Origin: Sporosarcina sp.
GTDB taxonomy: Bacteria > Bacillota > Bacilli > Bacillales_A > Planococcaceae
Length of the DNA stretch: 52,939 nucleotides
Direction of reading: 5' to 3'
NCBI RefSeq assembly: GCF_029257255.1
Contig: NZ_JARICI010000077.1
Location: 1-52,939, forward strand
Shown: positions 1 to 8,292 of the stretch, one piece after another
Position numbering within the stretch: position 1 is the first letter of the stretch
How the letters are laid out: each line of letters begins with the position of its first letter
Notes under the pieces: model-generated
Database searches by the model: none
Seen by the model: only the letters and a program-made list of their open reading frames with translations
Told to the model about the DNA's origin: nothing
Position numbers and translations under genes: made by a program

Positions 1-34
1 CTGGCTAGTTGGACACCCCTATTATATACAGACT

Positions 35-73
35 CAAAAAAGCGTCCGCTCCTTTTAATCAGGAACGAACGCT
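35..73 (-). terminator. Rho-independent terminator of the first gene
   Basis: Read on the minus strand, a 13-bp stem (41-53 with 61-73, G-U wobbles included) is followed by a run of five T. It lies 40 bases beyond the stop of the 120-residue gene and ends its transcript. Confidence 0.75.
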
Positions 74-113
74 TTCTATTCTTATTCTAATAACCGAATC
101 CAATACTCACATA

Positions 114-476
114 CTACGCGTTTAGACTGACAGCATTCATACTTTCAAGAAGTGCTTTTGCATCTTGATTTAAGTAAGTAAGGGAATCCTTCTTGCTGAT
201 AAGTGCAGCTTGATCTTTGACGATTAGCTTAAACGCACGTACGTCAAAATTGGAAGCATAATGATTCATAGCATGTAATGTGTTAATTTCTTTTTGATTC
301 AGCGTCTCCGCGCCTTTATCCGTCACAAACTGTAACAGCTCCTGTGCATTTCGATTGAGCCTGTGATGCGCACGCTGCAGTAATGTTTGATTTTGCTCCA
401 TATACTTTCTAGCTGAAATGAAATCCAATTCATCCACACATTGATTTATCGCTTTAAACAACTCTTGAGCATTCAT
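114..476 (-). CDS. Small conserved-looking protein of unknown function (120 aa)
   Basis: I do not recognise this protein. It is hydrophilic, lacks membrane segments and a signal peptide, and is predicted to be mostly helical, with repeated Leu/Ala heptad-like spacing (NAQELFKAIN, NAQELLQFV). A cytosolic helical bundle is likely. An in-frame GTG lies nine bases upstream, but that GTG overlaps the AAGGAG ribosome binding site. The ATG at 476 sits eight bases from the AAGGAG and is the better start. The gene is monocistronic, with its own terminator at 35-73. Codon use looks ordinary, so a real gene is likely although the function is open. Confidence 0.7.
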   Translation of the reverse strand: MNAQELFKAINQCVDELDFISARKYMEQNQTLLQRAHHRLNRNAQELLQFVTDKGAETLNQKEINTLHAMNHYASNFDVRAFKLIVKDQAALISKKDSLTYLNQDAKALLESMNAVSLNA

Positions 477-600
477 ATTTACCACTCCTTTTAACCCACT
501 AAATACTATACCACAATAGGTTCTAAAGTTTCAACAAGTAATTCTATTGTTCTATATTCGGAAATGAAACAAAAGGTATATATGCTTACACGGAGGATAG

Positions 601-640
601 AAATATAAAAGGCAAAGCATCAATTGATCGATGCTCTGCC
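601..640. terminator. Terminator between the small gene and the exonuclease gene
   Basis: GGCA-A-AGCATC pairs with GATGCT-C-TGCC around an eight-base loop. On the minus strand it is followed by TTTTATATTT, so it mainly serves the exonuclease gene that ends at 669. Confidence 0.65.
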
Positions 641-668
641 ACTTTTATTAACTATATATTACTCACTA

Positions 669-1244
669 TCACCAACGTTGAACAGCTGGTTTTTTCAACG
701 GATTCTTCTCCATCAAATACGAAATAAATGTCGCATCAGCCGCAAGTTTCGGATGTGAGAAATTCAGCAAAGCAGCCAGATTTTTTGCATCATCAAGTGC
801 TCTGTGTGCCTGCTTCACTTCAATTCGATGCGCATTCAGCAACTGCTGGAGCTTGCCGTTTTCAAAACCATAGTCCTTCCACTTGATCTGTCTGACCGAA
901 CAATACCAATCCATATCCAATGTTTCAGGGAGCAACCGGCTAACAAATCCTCTGTCGAAGGTCGCATTATGCGCAACAATTCCGTCCGCCTGATCCAGAA
1001 TCGAAATGATTCGATTCATATCGAGCGACCTCCCTCTTACCATCTGATCGTTAATTCCTGTTATTCTCGTAATCGTCGAAGGGATCGAATAAAATGGTTC
1101 TTGAAATTCACAATACTCGTCTGTCACGCGGACAATACGATTATTTTCCAATTCACCCAGCATGACCCCGAGTTCAATTACTTCGTTACCCTCCGCACTC
1201 ATTCCCGTCGTTTCGACATCTATAAAAGCAATCTGTTTAGTCAT
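669..1244 (-). CDS. DnaQ-like 3'-5' exonuclease (DEDDh family, 191 aa)
   Basis: Single-domain exonuclease of the epsilon/RNase T superfamily, which removes nucleotides from 3' ends using two metal ions. The DEDDh signature is visible. FIDVETTG near the N-terminus gives the first Asp-Glu pair, AHNATFD in the middle gives the second Asp, and AHRALDDAKN towards the C-terminus gives the His and final Asp. There is no polymerase, BRCT or helicase domain, so this is a stand-alone proofreading-like or RNA/DNA-trimming nuclease. An upstream in-frame ATG (1262) precedes the AAAGGAG site. The ATG at 1244, seven bases after that site, is therefore taken as the start. The substrate cannot be told from sequence. 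Confidence 0.85.
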   Translation of the reverse strand: MTKQIAFIDVETTGMSAEGNEVIELGVMLGELENNRIVRVTDEYCEFQEPFYSIPSTITRITGINDQMVRGRSLDMNRIISILDQADGIVAHNATFDRGFVSRLLPETLDMDWYCSVRQIKWKDYGFENGKLQQLLNAHRIEVKQAHRALDDAKNLAALLNFSHPKLAADATFISYLMEKNPLKKPAVQRW

Positions 1245-1377
1245 AGGACAACTCCTTTGCATCCATTAGCTGCTGATAGTTTTCATTGGTTCTTACTCTA
1301 GCAACAAACTCTTACCTTCTATTATATCAGCGCACCCATGTTCTGTAATAGCATCTTGCTTTGATCAATTTGACAGG

Positions 1378-1406
1378 TTGCCAGATAAAAGTGACTGCTG
1401 TATACT
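1378..1406 (+). promoter_or_regulatory. Sigma-A promoter of the ykoEDC operon
   Basis: TTGCCA (1378-1383) and TATACT (1401-1406) are separated by 17 bases and lie about 20 bases ahead of the TPP aptamer, as expected for a riboswitch leader. Another -35-like TTGACA at 1370 is spaced too far away. Confidence 0.6.
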
Positions 1407-1423
1407 AGCATTGCTAACATAAT

Positions 1424-1519
1424 TGTCCGTACGGGTGCTTGAGTGAATCAGGCTGAGATAGCAGTTGGAACCGCTGCTGACCGTGAATCTGATCTGGGTA
1501 ATGCCAGCGTAGAGAGCGT
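1424..1519 (+). ncRNA. TPP riboswitch (THI element)
   Basis: The leader contains the conserved thi-box blocks in order: ACGGGTGC (1431-), CTGAGAT (1453-), GACCGTGAATCTGATCTGGG and TAATGCCAGCGTAG. Between them is a variable stem (AGCAGTTGGAACCGCTGCT). Thiamine pyrophosphate binding to such aptamers usually favours a downstream terminator. Here a terminator hairpin follows at 1556-1586, just before ykoE. This indicates repression by thiamine status and supports the transporter assignment. Confidence 0.92.
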
Positions 1520-1555
1520 GTTCGATGGAATAATTGGGATAGAATTCCCTCCTCG

Positions 1556-1586
1556 GCTGTCTGCTCTTTCAGACGGCTTTTTGTTT
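1556..1586 (+). terminator. Riboswitch-controlled terminator upstream of ykoE
   Basis: GCTGTCTG pairs with CAGACGGC (8 bp, one G-U) around a six-base loop, followed by TTTTTGTTT. It lies between the TPP aptamer and the ykoE ribosome binding site, so it is the likely expression platform. Confidence 0.8.
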
Positions 1587-1613
1587 AGGCAAAAATAAAA
1601 GGAGTGGAATCTA

Positions 1614-2183
1614 TTGAAGAAATTAAAGTTTACAGATTTGCTGATCACGATCATGGTCGGCGTTGTCTTCGGCATCCTCATGAAATTCTGGGATGACCTA
1701 TACACTGTAGTGAAACCCATCATGCCGGTCGCCCGCCAACTGATCTATGGCATGTGGTTTATGGTGGGTCCGTTCGCCTATTTGCTCATCCGTAAGCCTG
1801 GTACAGCACTGATTGCAAGTATTGCAGGTGCGAGTTTATCCGCGTTCGCAGGACACGGCATTGAAGTATTAATGTATGGGTTTGTGCAGGGGCTGGCAGC
1901 TGAATTAGTATTTGCGGCTGTTCGCTACAGAAAATTCTCCATGCTCATTGCCGGACTTGCAGGTGTCGCCTCCTGTGTTGCCAGCTTCACGCTTGATTTG
2001 GTTTATGGTTATGCAGCGCTTGAAACTTGGGCTCTCATAGTGAAATACGGACTGCGTGCGATCAGTGCATTCATTTTCACCGGCATATTTGCAGTACTGA
2101 TTGTCCGTGCGCTTGAAAAAACAGGCGTGACGTCATTAATCCGTCCTGTCGATAAAAAAGAATACACGATGCTGGACCAGTAA
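1614..2183 (+). CDS. ykoE: YkoE, substrate-binding membrane component of an HMP/thiamine ECF transporter (189 aa)
   Basis: Integral membrane S component that gives an energy-coupling-factor importer its specificity for the thiamine precursor hydroxymethylpyrimidine or thiamine. The protein is hydrophobic with about five to six membrane segments, and the first lies directly after the start. Features typical of YkoE proteins are the N-terminal KLKFTDLLITIMVGVVFG-type segment and Trp/Tyr-rich loops. Translation starts at TTG 1614, seven bases after AAGGAG. It is the first gene of a three-gene operon behind a TPP riboswitch, and the next gene follows after one base. The substrate is inferred from family and riboswitch. 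Confidence 0.88.
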   Translation: MKKLKFTDLLITIMVGVVFGILMKFWDDLYTVVKPIMPVARQLIYGMWFMVGPFAYLLIRKPGTALIASIAGASLSAFAGHGIEVLMYGFVQGLAAELVFAAVRYRKFSMLIAGLAGVASCVASFTLDLVYGYAALETWALIVKYGLRAISAFIFTGIFAVLIVRALEKTGVTSLIRPVDKKEYTMLDQ

Positions 2184-2184
2184 C

Positions 2185-3669
2185 ATGCAGATGGTTCATT
2201 CGAAACAACATCCGGTCAGCGTCACCAATCTGCGTCTGAAGTTTCCCGGTGAAGATTCATTGGTCTTTAAAGATCTCTCGTTTTCCGTGCAGCAAGGCGA
2301 AAAAGTTCTGTTGCTCGGACCAAGTGGCTGTGGTAAATCGACACTGCTACAAGTGCTTAGCGGCATCATTCCAAACTCCATCGAACTGCCAATGAAAGCA
2401 GAGAAAATTGAGCTTCCTGCGTCCTGGGGCTTTGTCTTCCAGGATCCAGACACGCAATTCTGCATGACATATGCAGATGAGGAGCTTGCGTTTGTACTTG
2501 AGAATCTTCAAATACCACGGGATGAAATGACACCTTTAATTGAAGACGCCTTAGAACTCGTAGATTTACAACTAGAATCATCTCATTCGCCGATTAATGA
2601 AATGTCGCAGGGCATGAAACAGCGTCTGGCGCTGGCTTCTGTACTGCTGCTGGAGCCGGATGTCCTGTTTCTCGATGAACCGTCTGCCCTTCTGGACCCG
2701 GAAGGAACAGAGCAAATCTGGTCCTCTATCAAGCAGGCAACAGCAGATAAAACGGTCATCATTGTAGAACATAAAATTGATTTGATTGCAGACTGGGTGG
2801 ATCGTGTTGTGCTGTTTAACGACAACGGAGTGATTATTGCGGAAGGTCCGCCTGCAACGGTTTTCGCGAATTATCAAGAAGAACTGAAACGCTACGGTAT
2901 CTGGTATCCGGGCGTATGGGAGGAGTATTTGGCGTCAGATGCTTTTGGCTCGATGATGCATAATCGTAAGCCTGCTGGTTCTGACAATAAAATTCTTTTG
3001 GATGGTTTTACTGGTTTTCGTGGTAATACTCCGAAAATCTCTGCGGAACAAGCAGAAGTGAAAGCTGGCGACTGGATTACGATTGTTGGCGAAAACGGCA
3101 CAGGCAAAAGCACTCTGCTACTGTCACTAATGCAATTACTGCGGACAGAAGGTCTTTATGAAATAAACAGCGTACCCGTTATTCAGAAAAAGAAGAAACG
3201 ACAGTTGCCAAAAGGCCTGTCTCTTGTCTTCCAAAATCCCGAGCTACAATTTGTCACGAACTCAATTGCTGAGGAATTGACCGTTTCATTGCACGGTATA
3301 CCAAAAGATCAGGCTGAAGTGTATGCGAAGGAACTGACGCACTTATTTACTCTACCGAATTCAACAGGACGCCACCCCTATCAGCTCTCTACAGGGCAAA
3401 AGCGCCGACTTAGTGTAGCCACAGCACTAACTCCAGAAACTGATATTGTGCTGCTGGATGAACCAACTTTTGGACAGGATGCCCGCAATACGTTCGCGAT
3501 TCTTGAAAAACTTGAGCAACTGCGGACTAAGGGTGTGACTATTTTAATGGTGACGCATGATATGGAGATTGTGGAAAACTTCGCGACAGCGGTCTGGACC
3601 GTAGCGGACGGTAAAGTACATGTGGATTTTGCAGGAGGTGCTTTGAATGCTCGCATGGTTCACACCTGA
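2185..3669 (+). CDS. ykoD: YkoD, double ATPase of the HMP/thiamine ECF transporter (494 aa)
   Basis: Cytoplasmic ATPase with two fused ABC domains that powers the YkoE/YkoC membrane complex. The first domain shows Walker A GPSGCGKST (residues 45-53), a Q-loop (VFQDPDTQF), signature MSQGMKQRLALA and Walker B VLFLDEPSALLD. The second domain, near residue 300 onward, shows GENGTGKST, VFQNPELQF, LSTGQKRRLSVA and IVLLDEPTFGQD. Both sites look intact. About 494 residues is normal for tandem-ATPase ECF proteins. The start lies one base after the ykoE stop with only a weak ribosome binding site, which suggests translational coupling. The 3' end overlaps ykoC by 23 bases. Confidence 0.92.
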   Translation: MQMVHSKQHPVSVTNLRLKFPGEDSLVFKDLSFSVQQGEKVLLLGPSGCGKSTLLQVLSGIIPNSIELPMKAEKIELPASWGFVFQDPDTQFCMTYADEELAFVLENLQIPRDEMTPLIEDALELVDLQLESSHSPINEMSQGMKQRLALASVLLLEPDVLFLDEPSALLDPEGTEQIWSSIKQATADKTVIIVEHKIDLIADWVDRVVLFNDNGVIIAEGPPATVFANYQEELKRYGIWYPGVWEEYLASDAFGSMMHNRKPAGSDNKILLDGFTGFRGNTPKISAEQAEVKAGDWITIVGENGTGKSTLLLSLMQLLRTEGLYEINSVPVIQKKKKRQLPKGLSLVFQNPELQFVTNSIAEELTVSLHGIPKDQAEVYAKELTHLFTLPNSTGRHPYQLSTGQKRRLSVATALTPETDIVLLDEPTFGQDARNTFAILEKLEQLRTKGVTILMVTHDMEIVENFATAVWTVADGKVHVDFAGGALNARMVHT

Positions 3670-4414
3670 ACGCACAACCTGGCTGTTCAAAGTCAACCCG
3701 GCACTCAAATTCATTGTCTTCTTTGCACTATTACTAATTACGCTCTTTAATCAAAATTTTTCGTTCGCTGTCTGGCAGGCCGTTTTTTACGGAATATTAT
3801 TTTATGTATTCAGCGGCTATTCAATGAAGAAGCTTGCGTTGTTGTCGATTCCGCTGTTGATTTCATTCCTGTCTTCCGCACTGACGCTTACCCTGTTTGG
3901 TAAAGGGGATACAGTGCTGTGGCAGTGGTATTTGATCAAGATTTCTGAAGAGAGCATTCAGCATGGTCTGCTGCTCGGCAGTAAGTCTCTTTCATTCGGC
4001 TTTGTCGGCTTCACATTCCTGCTGACAATCCAGCCTGTCCTGTTTTTCTATGCCATGATGCAGCAATTCAGACTGCCGTCAAAATACGCATACAGTTTCA
4101 TCGCTTCTTTCCGTTTGATCCCTGCCGTAACCGAAGAACTACAGATTCGCAGAAATGCGTTGAAAGTGCGTAATATCCGCTTCGCTAGAGGAATCAAGGG
4201 TGTTTACGAACGGTTACAAATGTACACCGTTCCCCTATTCGCCCAAAGTATCAGGCGCGCGCAGCGCATTGCGGTTGCGATGGAAGCAAAACAATATCAG
4301 ATGGGCGCAGCGAGGACGTATTATTATACGACGCATTACAGTCGGATGGATGTGGTGTTTATTGCGGTCATGGTTAGTGGGTTGGGTTCAGTTGTGATGC
4401 TGGCACTTTTCTGA
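3647..4414 (+). CDS. ykoC: YkoC, transmembrane T component of the HMP/thiamine ECF transporter (255 aa)
   Basis: Membrane scaffold (CbiQ/EcfT-like) that couples the double ATPase to the substrate-binding YkoE. N-terminal hydrophobic segments are followed by a cytosolic helical region, and the charged tract RNALKVRNIRFARG near residue 170 matches the Ala-Arg-X type coupling motifs of EcfT proteins. The ATG at 3647 follows GGAGG by eight bases and lies inside the end of ykoD. The operon ends in a strong terminator 25 bases downstream. Confidence 0.9.
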   Translation: MLAWFTPERTTWLFKVNPALKFIVFFALLLITLFNQNFSFAVWQAVFYGILFYVFSGYSMKKLALLSIPLLISFLSSALTLTLFGKGDTVLWQWYLIKISEESIQHGLLLGSKSLSFGFVGFTFLLTIQPVLFFYAMMQQFRLPSKYAYSFIASFRLIPAVTEELQIRRNALKVRNIRFARGIKGVYERLQMYTVPLFAQSIRRAQRIAVAMEAKQYQMGAARTYYYTTHYSRMDVVFIAVMVSGLGSVVMLALF

Positions 4415-4438
4415 TAACTAAATTAAATATTCCTGAAG

Positions 4439-4475
4439 ACGCCGGCTATGGTAAAAACAGAGCCGGCGTTTTTTC
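4439..4475 (+). terminator. Terminator of ykoEDC
   Basis: ACGCCGGCT (4439-4447) pairs with AGCCGGCGT (4461-4469), followed by six T. Confidence 0.9.
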
Positions 4476-4555
4476 TAATTAGTTGGATCTTTTTTATGAA
4501 TCACTATTCATTTTATGGTATCCTTATTGAAAGCCAGCAGAAAGAGTGGGTGCAA

Positions 4556-5371
4556 ATGTTTCTAAAGAAGAATGTGGAGCACGGAGAAGTACAGGGTGTT
4601 CGTTTTATCAATGGTTTGGTTTCTTTTAAAGGTGTGCATCTCAATGTTTTTTGCTTTGAAACAGACGGTGTGTTAATCGATACAGGCGCACAGTCATTGC
4701 TGAATCAATTTAAGCCTTTTTTCGCAGAAGCTAATATCGATCAAGTCGTCATTACTCACTCCCATGAAGATCATACAGGCGGAGCCAGCTATCTGCAAAA
4801 GGAATACGGTCTGCCTGTGTTAATGAATGAAATGTCCGTTCAAGAATGCGCTAAAAATGCTACTCATCCTTTTTATCGAAAGCTATTCTGGGGCCCACGG
4901 AAGTCACTGACTGCACAGCCGATCGGTGAAAAGTTTTCGTCTAGAAACGCTGACTGGAAGGTCATTGCGACACCGGGTCATGCAGAAGATCATTTGGCGT
5001 TTTTAAATGAAGGTACCGGCCAGCTCTTTTCGGGTGATCTGTTTGTAAATCCCAGGACTAAGCTTGTATTACGCAATGAAAACATTCCAACTATAATTCG
5101 TTCTATCGAAACAGTACTCTCTCACGATTTTGATGAGATGTTCTGTTGCCACGCAGGTTATGTCAAAGACGGACGTAAAGCAATGGAAATGAAACTTGAT
5201 TATCTGACAGGTCTTCGTGAAAAGACACTGACTCTTCATGAGGAAGGTCGCGATGAAAAAGAAATTCAAACACAGCTGTTCCCCAAAAAGTACCCCATTA
5301 GCTATCTTTCATTTGGCGAATGGGATTCTATCCATATGATCCGTTCGATTTTGGCTGAAGAAACACATTAA
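4556..5371 (+). CDS. Metallo-beta-lactamase-fold hydrolase (271 aa)
   Basis: Zinc-dependent hydrolase of the MBL superfamily. The metal-binding motif THSHEDH is at residues 67-73, with later ligands in TPGHAEDH and FSGDLF and a distal His in CCHAGYV. The C-terminal helical region resembles the DNA-unwinding-protein/lactamase-like hydrolases that cleave thioesters or lactones, but the substrate cannot be read. An in-frame ATG at 4448 would start inside the ykoC terminator, so the ATG at 4556, where homology begins (MFLKKN), is chosen. Its ribosome binding site (GAGTGGG) is weak. The gene is monocistronic with its own bidirectional terminator. Confidence 0.8.
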   Translation: MFLKKNVEHGEVQGVRFINGLVSFKGVHLNVFCFETDGVLIDTGAQSLLNQFKPFFAEANIDQVVITHSHEDHTGGASYLQKEYGLPVLMNEMSVQECAKNATHPFYRKLFWGPRKSLTAQPIGEKFSSRNADWKVIATPGHAEDHLAFLNEGTGQLFSGDLFVNPRTKLVLRNENIPTIIRSIETVLSHDFDEMFCCHAGYVKDGRKAMEMKLDYLTGLREKTLTLHEEGRDEKEIQTQLFPKKYPISYLSFGEWDSIHMIRSILAEETH

Positions 5372-5393
5372 AGTCTAATAGGTATTTATAATG

Positions 5394-5428
5394 AAAAGCT
5401 CTTGATCCATCACAGTTCAAGAGCTTTT
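5394..5428. terminator. Bidirectional terminator between hydrolase and MFS genes
   Basis: AAAAGCTCTTGA (5394-5405) pairs with TCAAGAGCTTTT (5417-5428). The A/T flanks give a T-run on both strands, as suits two converging genes. Confidence 0.85.
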
Positions 5429-5447
5429 ACCCTTCGTTAAGATAAGA

Positions 5448-6620
5448 TCACACAGACTCTTCTCCTCTTTCAGTTGGTGCGCTCTTTTTAACTAATACAA
5501 ATAGCAACATCACAACCACTGAAACAAGCAGCGCCCCAGCCAGCAAGCTGTATTGGAAACGAATCGATTCGTAGCCGGCTGCTTTTCCAATGGAATCAAG
5601 TACAACCGGTGATAAGAACTGACCGATATAAATCATGCTGGATACAATAGAAATGACACGGTCGCTGAGCCGTGGATCCATATTGCCGAGCACTTTCACA
5701 TTAATTAACGGGAAGATAATCCCCTGACCAAATCCAACCACGCATACACTCATTAGAATAACGGGAATGGAATGCGTTACCGTAAGAACACCAAATGCAA
5801 TCCCCATAGCAAGTATCGCCGCCATCATCAAATACTTTTTGAAAAACACTTGCAGACGTAGCAGAAGCATACTTGTAATCATCCCGCCAATTGTTGTAAA
5901 TGACATAACGATCCCAGCTGTCTGAGAACTCCCTAACTCACTCTGTTCCAAGTACAATGCCATATTTGTAGCGATAGCATAATAAGCAATCATAACACCG
6001 CATGCCGCAAGTGCCATTCCATATACGGAGAGGGGCATTTTTGCTTTCTCTTCCCCTTCCCGCGTCTTCAACGGTTCATTTTTCGGAAGATACAAGAGCA
6101 CTAATACGAAAATCACCAACCCCAGCCAATACACATTAAACGGCACTCTCCAGTTAAATGCCGCCAAATAACCCGCCAAAAGCATCGTGATGATTCCGCC
6201 TAAATTACTGAAGGCTGTATTATAACCCATCATTTTCGTCCGTTCTTTTCCATGGAAATGATCACTGATCAGCGTAAAGGAAAGCGGCATAACCAGCCCC
6301 ACCCCTGCACCCAATACTAAACGGAACGCCAGCAATACTTCAATGGTATTCGCAAACTGCGCTCCCACCCCACCGACAATGTAGATGCCAAGCCCAAGCA
6401 AAACAATAGAACGCTTAGATATTTTCTTCGTTAATGAACTCGAGATAAACGAAAAAGGAATAATCATTAATGATGGCACAGTCAAAACTAGCTTAATTAA
6501 CAGAGGATCTGCATCGGGAAAATGGGCTGCAATTAATCCAAGTGCCGGCGAAATAGCCGCCCCTGCCATAACAGTCGCCATTGCGATCGAAATAATAGTC
6601 GGTTTTAACATACGATTCAA
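5448..6620 (-). CDS. Major facilitator superfamily efflux transporter (390 aa)
   Basis: Twelve-helix MFS protein of the drug/proton antiporter-1 type. The hydrophobic profile, the motif after helix 2 (SSLTKKISKRS) and the helix-5 glycine pattern (LVLGAGVGLVMPLSF) are consistent with a proton-driven exporter. The ATG first offered by the frame is far upstream in the operator. The TTG at 6620, nine bases after GGAGG, is the best start, and ATG 6611 is an alternative. It is transcribed divergently from a MarR-type repressor gene with an operator-like palindrome between them. Drug efflux under MarR control is therefore likely. The substrate is unknown. Confidence 0.83.
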   Translation of the reverse strand: MNRMLKPTIISIAMATVMAGAAISPALGLIAAHFPDADPLLIKLVLTVPSLMIIPFSFISSSLTKKISKRSIVLLGLGIYIVGGVGAQFANTIEVLLAFRLVLGAGVGLVMPLSFTLISDHFHGKERTKMMGYNTAFSNLGGIITMLLAGYLAAFNWRVPFNVYWLGLVIFVLVLLYLPKNEPLKTREGEEKAKMPLSVYGMALAACGVMIAYYAIATNMALYLEQSELGSSQTAGIVMSFTTIGGMITSMLLLRLQVFFKKYLMMAAILAMGIAFGVLTVTHSIPVILMSVCVVGFGQGIIFPLINVKVLGNMDPRLSDRVISIVSSMIYIGQFLSPVVLDSIGKAAGYESIRFQYSLLAGALLVSVVVMLLFVLVKKSAPTERGEESV

Positions 6621-6640
6621 TTCATCAGACCTCCAATTCA

Positions 6641-6660
6641 AATTAGTTAGCACGCTAATT
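6641..6660. promoter_or_regulatory. Operator-like palindrome between MFS and marR genes
   Basis: TTAGC-AC-GCTAA (6647-6658) is a perfect dyad within AATTAGTTAGCACGCTAATT. A second half site CAATTAGCAC lies at 6735-6744, close to the marR start. The divergent arrangement suggests binding by the MarR protein. The binding itself is inferred. Confidence 0.5.
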
Positions 6661-6768
6661 AAATCGCACTTTGAATGAAAAGTCAACATGTCTTTAATTT
6701 TTTTGTACTTTAGCATTCATTCATTTATTGATACAATTAGCACACCAATAGTGTATGGAGGAATTCCA

Positions 6769-7191
6769 ATGATCGAAAGCGAAATTCGTCTCTTATTGCA
6801 AACAATCGCGATTCAGACGCGTAAAAACTACGCACAGCAACTTCGCCAGCTGGATCTGCATATCGGCCAGGAACTTGCCCTATTTCATTTGTGGGAACAA
6901 GAAGGTCTAACACAGTCTCAATTGCGAAATAAAATGGGCTCGGAAGCATCAACAGTCAGCAATATGCTGCGAAAACTAGAACAGGATGGAATTGTCTATC
7001 GTACAAATGAAGGGCCTGACCATCGCATTTCAAATGTTTATTTGACGGAAAAAGGAAAGCAATTGAAAGTACCTATCACAAAGATTTGGGAAGAGCATGA
7101 GAAGCAGATGTTGCAAGGGATTTCGAACGAAGAATTGGGTACATTGCGTAATGTTTTGTATCAGATGAAAGAGAATTTGACTGGCGAATAA
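6769..7191 (+). CDS. MarR-family transcriptional regulator (140 aa)
   Basis: Small dimeric winged-helix repressor. The HTH lies around residues 45-70 (LTQSQLRNKMGSEASTVSNM), followed by the wing region (GPDHRISNVYLTEKG) with the conserved Asp-x-Arg of MarR proteins. The ATG at 6769 follows GGAGG by seven bases, and longer in-frame extensions have no ribosome binding site. The gene is divergent from the MFS exporter, so it probably represses that gene and itself and responds to a toxic or aromatic ligand. Confidence 0.88.
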   Translation: MIESEIRLLLQTIAIQTRKNYAQQLRQLDLHIGQELALFHLWEQEGLTQSQLRNKMGSEASTVSNMLRKLEQDGIVYRTNEGPDHRISNVYLTEKGKQLKVPITKIWEEHEKQMLQGISNEELGTLRNVLYQMKENLTGE

Positions 7192-7210
7192 TATTTTTCA
7201 CACTGCAAAA

Positions 7211-7248
7211 GGAGCTTCTCTGAAAAAAATCAGAAATGCTCCCTTTCT
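7211..7248. terminator. Terminator hairpin after marR
   Basis: GGAGC…CTGA (7211-) pairs with TCAG…GCTCC (-7242), with one internal mismatch zone. T-rich sequence follows on both strands, so it can serve marR and the minus-strand genes at 7259-8292. Confidence 0.55.
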
Positions 7249-7258
7249 ACATTACACA

Positions 7259-7381
7259 TTAATTTCCCAAGAAACCTTTTACCAAATGACCAATCCTGCT
7301 GTAAAAGAATATTTTCCCTATAGTTATGACAGCAAAAATGATAAGAACTGAAATTACATACGTTTTCGTTTTCCACTCCAC
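7259..7381 (-). CDS. Predicted 40-residue single-pass membrane protein
   Basis: This open frame is too short for usual gene finders. A GTG start at 7381 lies six bases after GGGAGGG, a strong ribosome binding site. The product starts MEWKTKTY and has one hydrophobic helix at about residues 8-26 (VISVLIIFAVITIGKIFFY). A short positively charged tail (R, H, K) follows, ending at TAA. It lies 35 bases after the stop of the AraC regulator on the same strand and before a terminator, so co-transcription is likely. The charge distribution suggests a membrane-anchored microprotein. Its function is unknown and no homology is claimed. Confidence 0.5.
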   Translation of the reverse strand: MEWKTKTYVISVLIIFAVITIGKIFFYSRIGHLVKGFLGN

Positions 7382-7416
7382 CGCATTCCCTCCCGCTCAC
7401 TATAACGCTTTTTCTG

Positions 7417-8292
7417 TCACTCAGAGAAGTCTAAATTTGCAGGTTGTACGGGCAGATGTTCCTTTGAAAGCATATTGGTAACCGGCACATTGAGATCTAC
7501 TTCTTCAAAACGGAATCCGTCCATCCACACTCTTCCTTCGCCTATCAGCAGTACACCGAAATGAATCGATTCACTCTCAGGCGGCACATCCAAAACGATT
7601 GCATACTGGTTCCATTGTGTTGTTCCTGTAATCGAACGTCGATCCATATTATCGAACTGAACAGGATCACCAAATGCATTATCAATCCGCAGCCACGCTC
7701 CGCACTTAGAAACCTTTTCCGACTTTATATAACAAGACAGCCGAATTCGTTTCCCGTTGTACTGCGTTGATTGAAACTCCTGCATCAGCGTAGCAAACTG
7801 CTGTTCATTGCTTTCTCCCGTGGAATATAAGACAGCCGACTGCGTTCCTGAATGGAAAACCTGTTCATCCAACTTGGCTTCATACAAATCTGCATTTGTC
7901 CCACTCAGCAGCCAGCCCTTGATATCTTTATGTTCCATACCATTCATCTCCCTCTCTACTCTCATTGTTTTCATCATCCTGCGATACTGTCCCGGTGGAA
8001 AAGCGTATATTTCCTTGAACGCTCTGGAAAAAGCTTCTTGCGAATTAAACCCGAGCGCAAAAGCAATCGTGATAATCGTTTCATTAGAATCAATCAAAAG
8101 GTTCGCTGCAACAGCCAATCTCCTATTTCTGATATATTCTCCTATCGTTTTTCCAGTTTCCTTTTTAAAAACACGCAGTAAATGATATTTGGAGTAACCT
8201 GTTAATTCCTGAAAGTGTTCTAATTCTAAATCACCTAGCAGATGCTGCTCGGTATAGGAAATTACAGATTGAGTGACTTCACTATATTCCAT
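7417..8292 (-). CDS. AraC-family regulator with N-terminal HTH and C-terminal beta-sandwich-like domain (291 aa)
   Basis: The two HTH motifs of the AraC/XylS DNA-binding domain sit at the N-terminus (residues about 5-105; TGYSKYHLLRVFKKETGKTIGEY and IAFALGFNSQEAFSRAFKE). This is the reverse of classical AraC. The remaining 170 residues look all-beta (IRLSCYIKSEKVSKCGAWLRID, YAIVLDVPPESESIHFGVLL) like carbohydrate-binding jelly-roll modules seen in similar Bacillus regulators. The ATG at 8292 follows GAGGTGG by five bases, while an upstream GTG overlaps that site. Ligand and targets are unknown. It precedes the small membrane protein. Confidence 0.8.
   Translation of the reverse strand: MEYSEVTQSVISYTEQHLLGDLELEHFQELTGYSKYHLLRVFKKETGKTIGEYIRNRRLAVAANLLIDSNETIITIAFALGFNSQEAFSRAFKEIYAFPPGQYRRMMKTMRVEREMNGMEHKDIKGWLLSGTNADLYEAKLDEQVFHSGTQSAVLYSTGESNEQQFATLMQEFQSTQYNGKRIRLSCYIKSEKVSKCGAWLRIDNAFGDPVQFDNMDRRSITGTTQWNQYAIVLDVPPESESIHFGVLLIGEGRVWMDGFRFEEVDLNVPVTNMLSKEHLPVQPANLDFSE

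Noticed and set aside
804..1301. Plus-strand ORF of 165 codons
   Set aside because: It lies antisense over the intact DnaQ-like exonuclease, has no ribosome binding site and no recognisable protein pattern.
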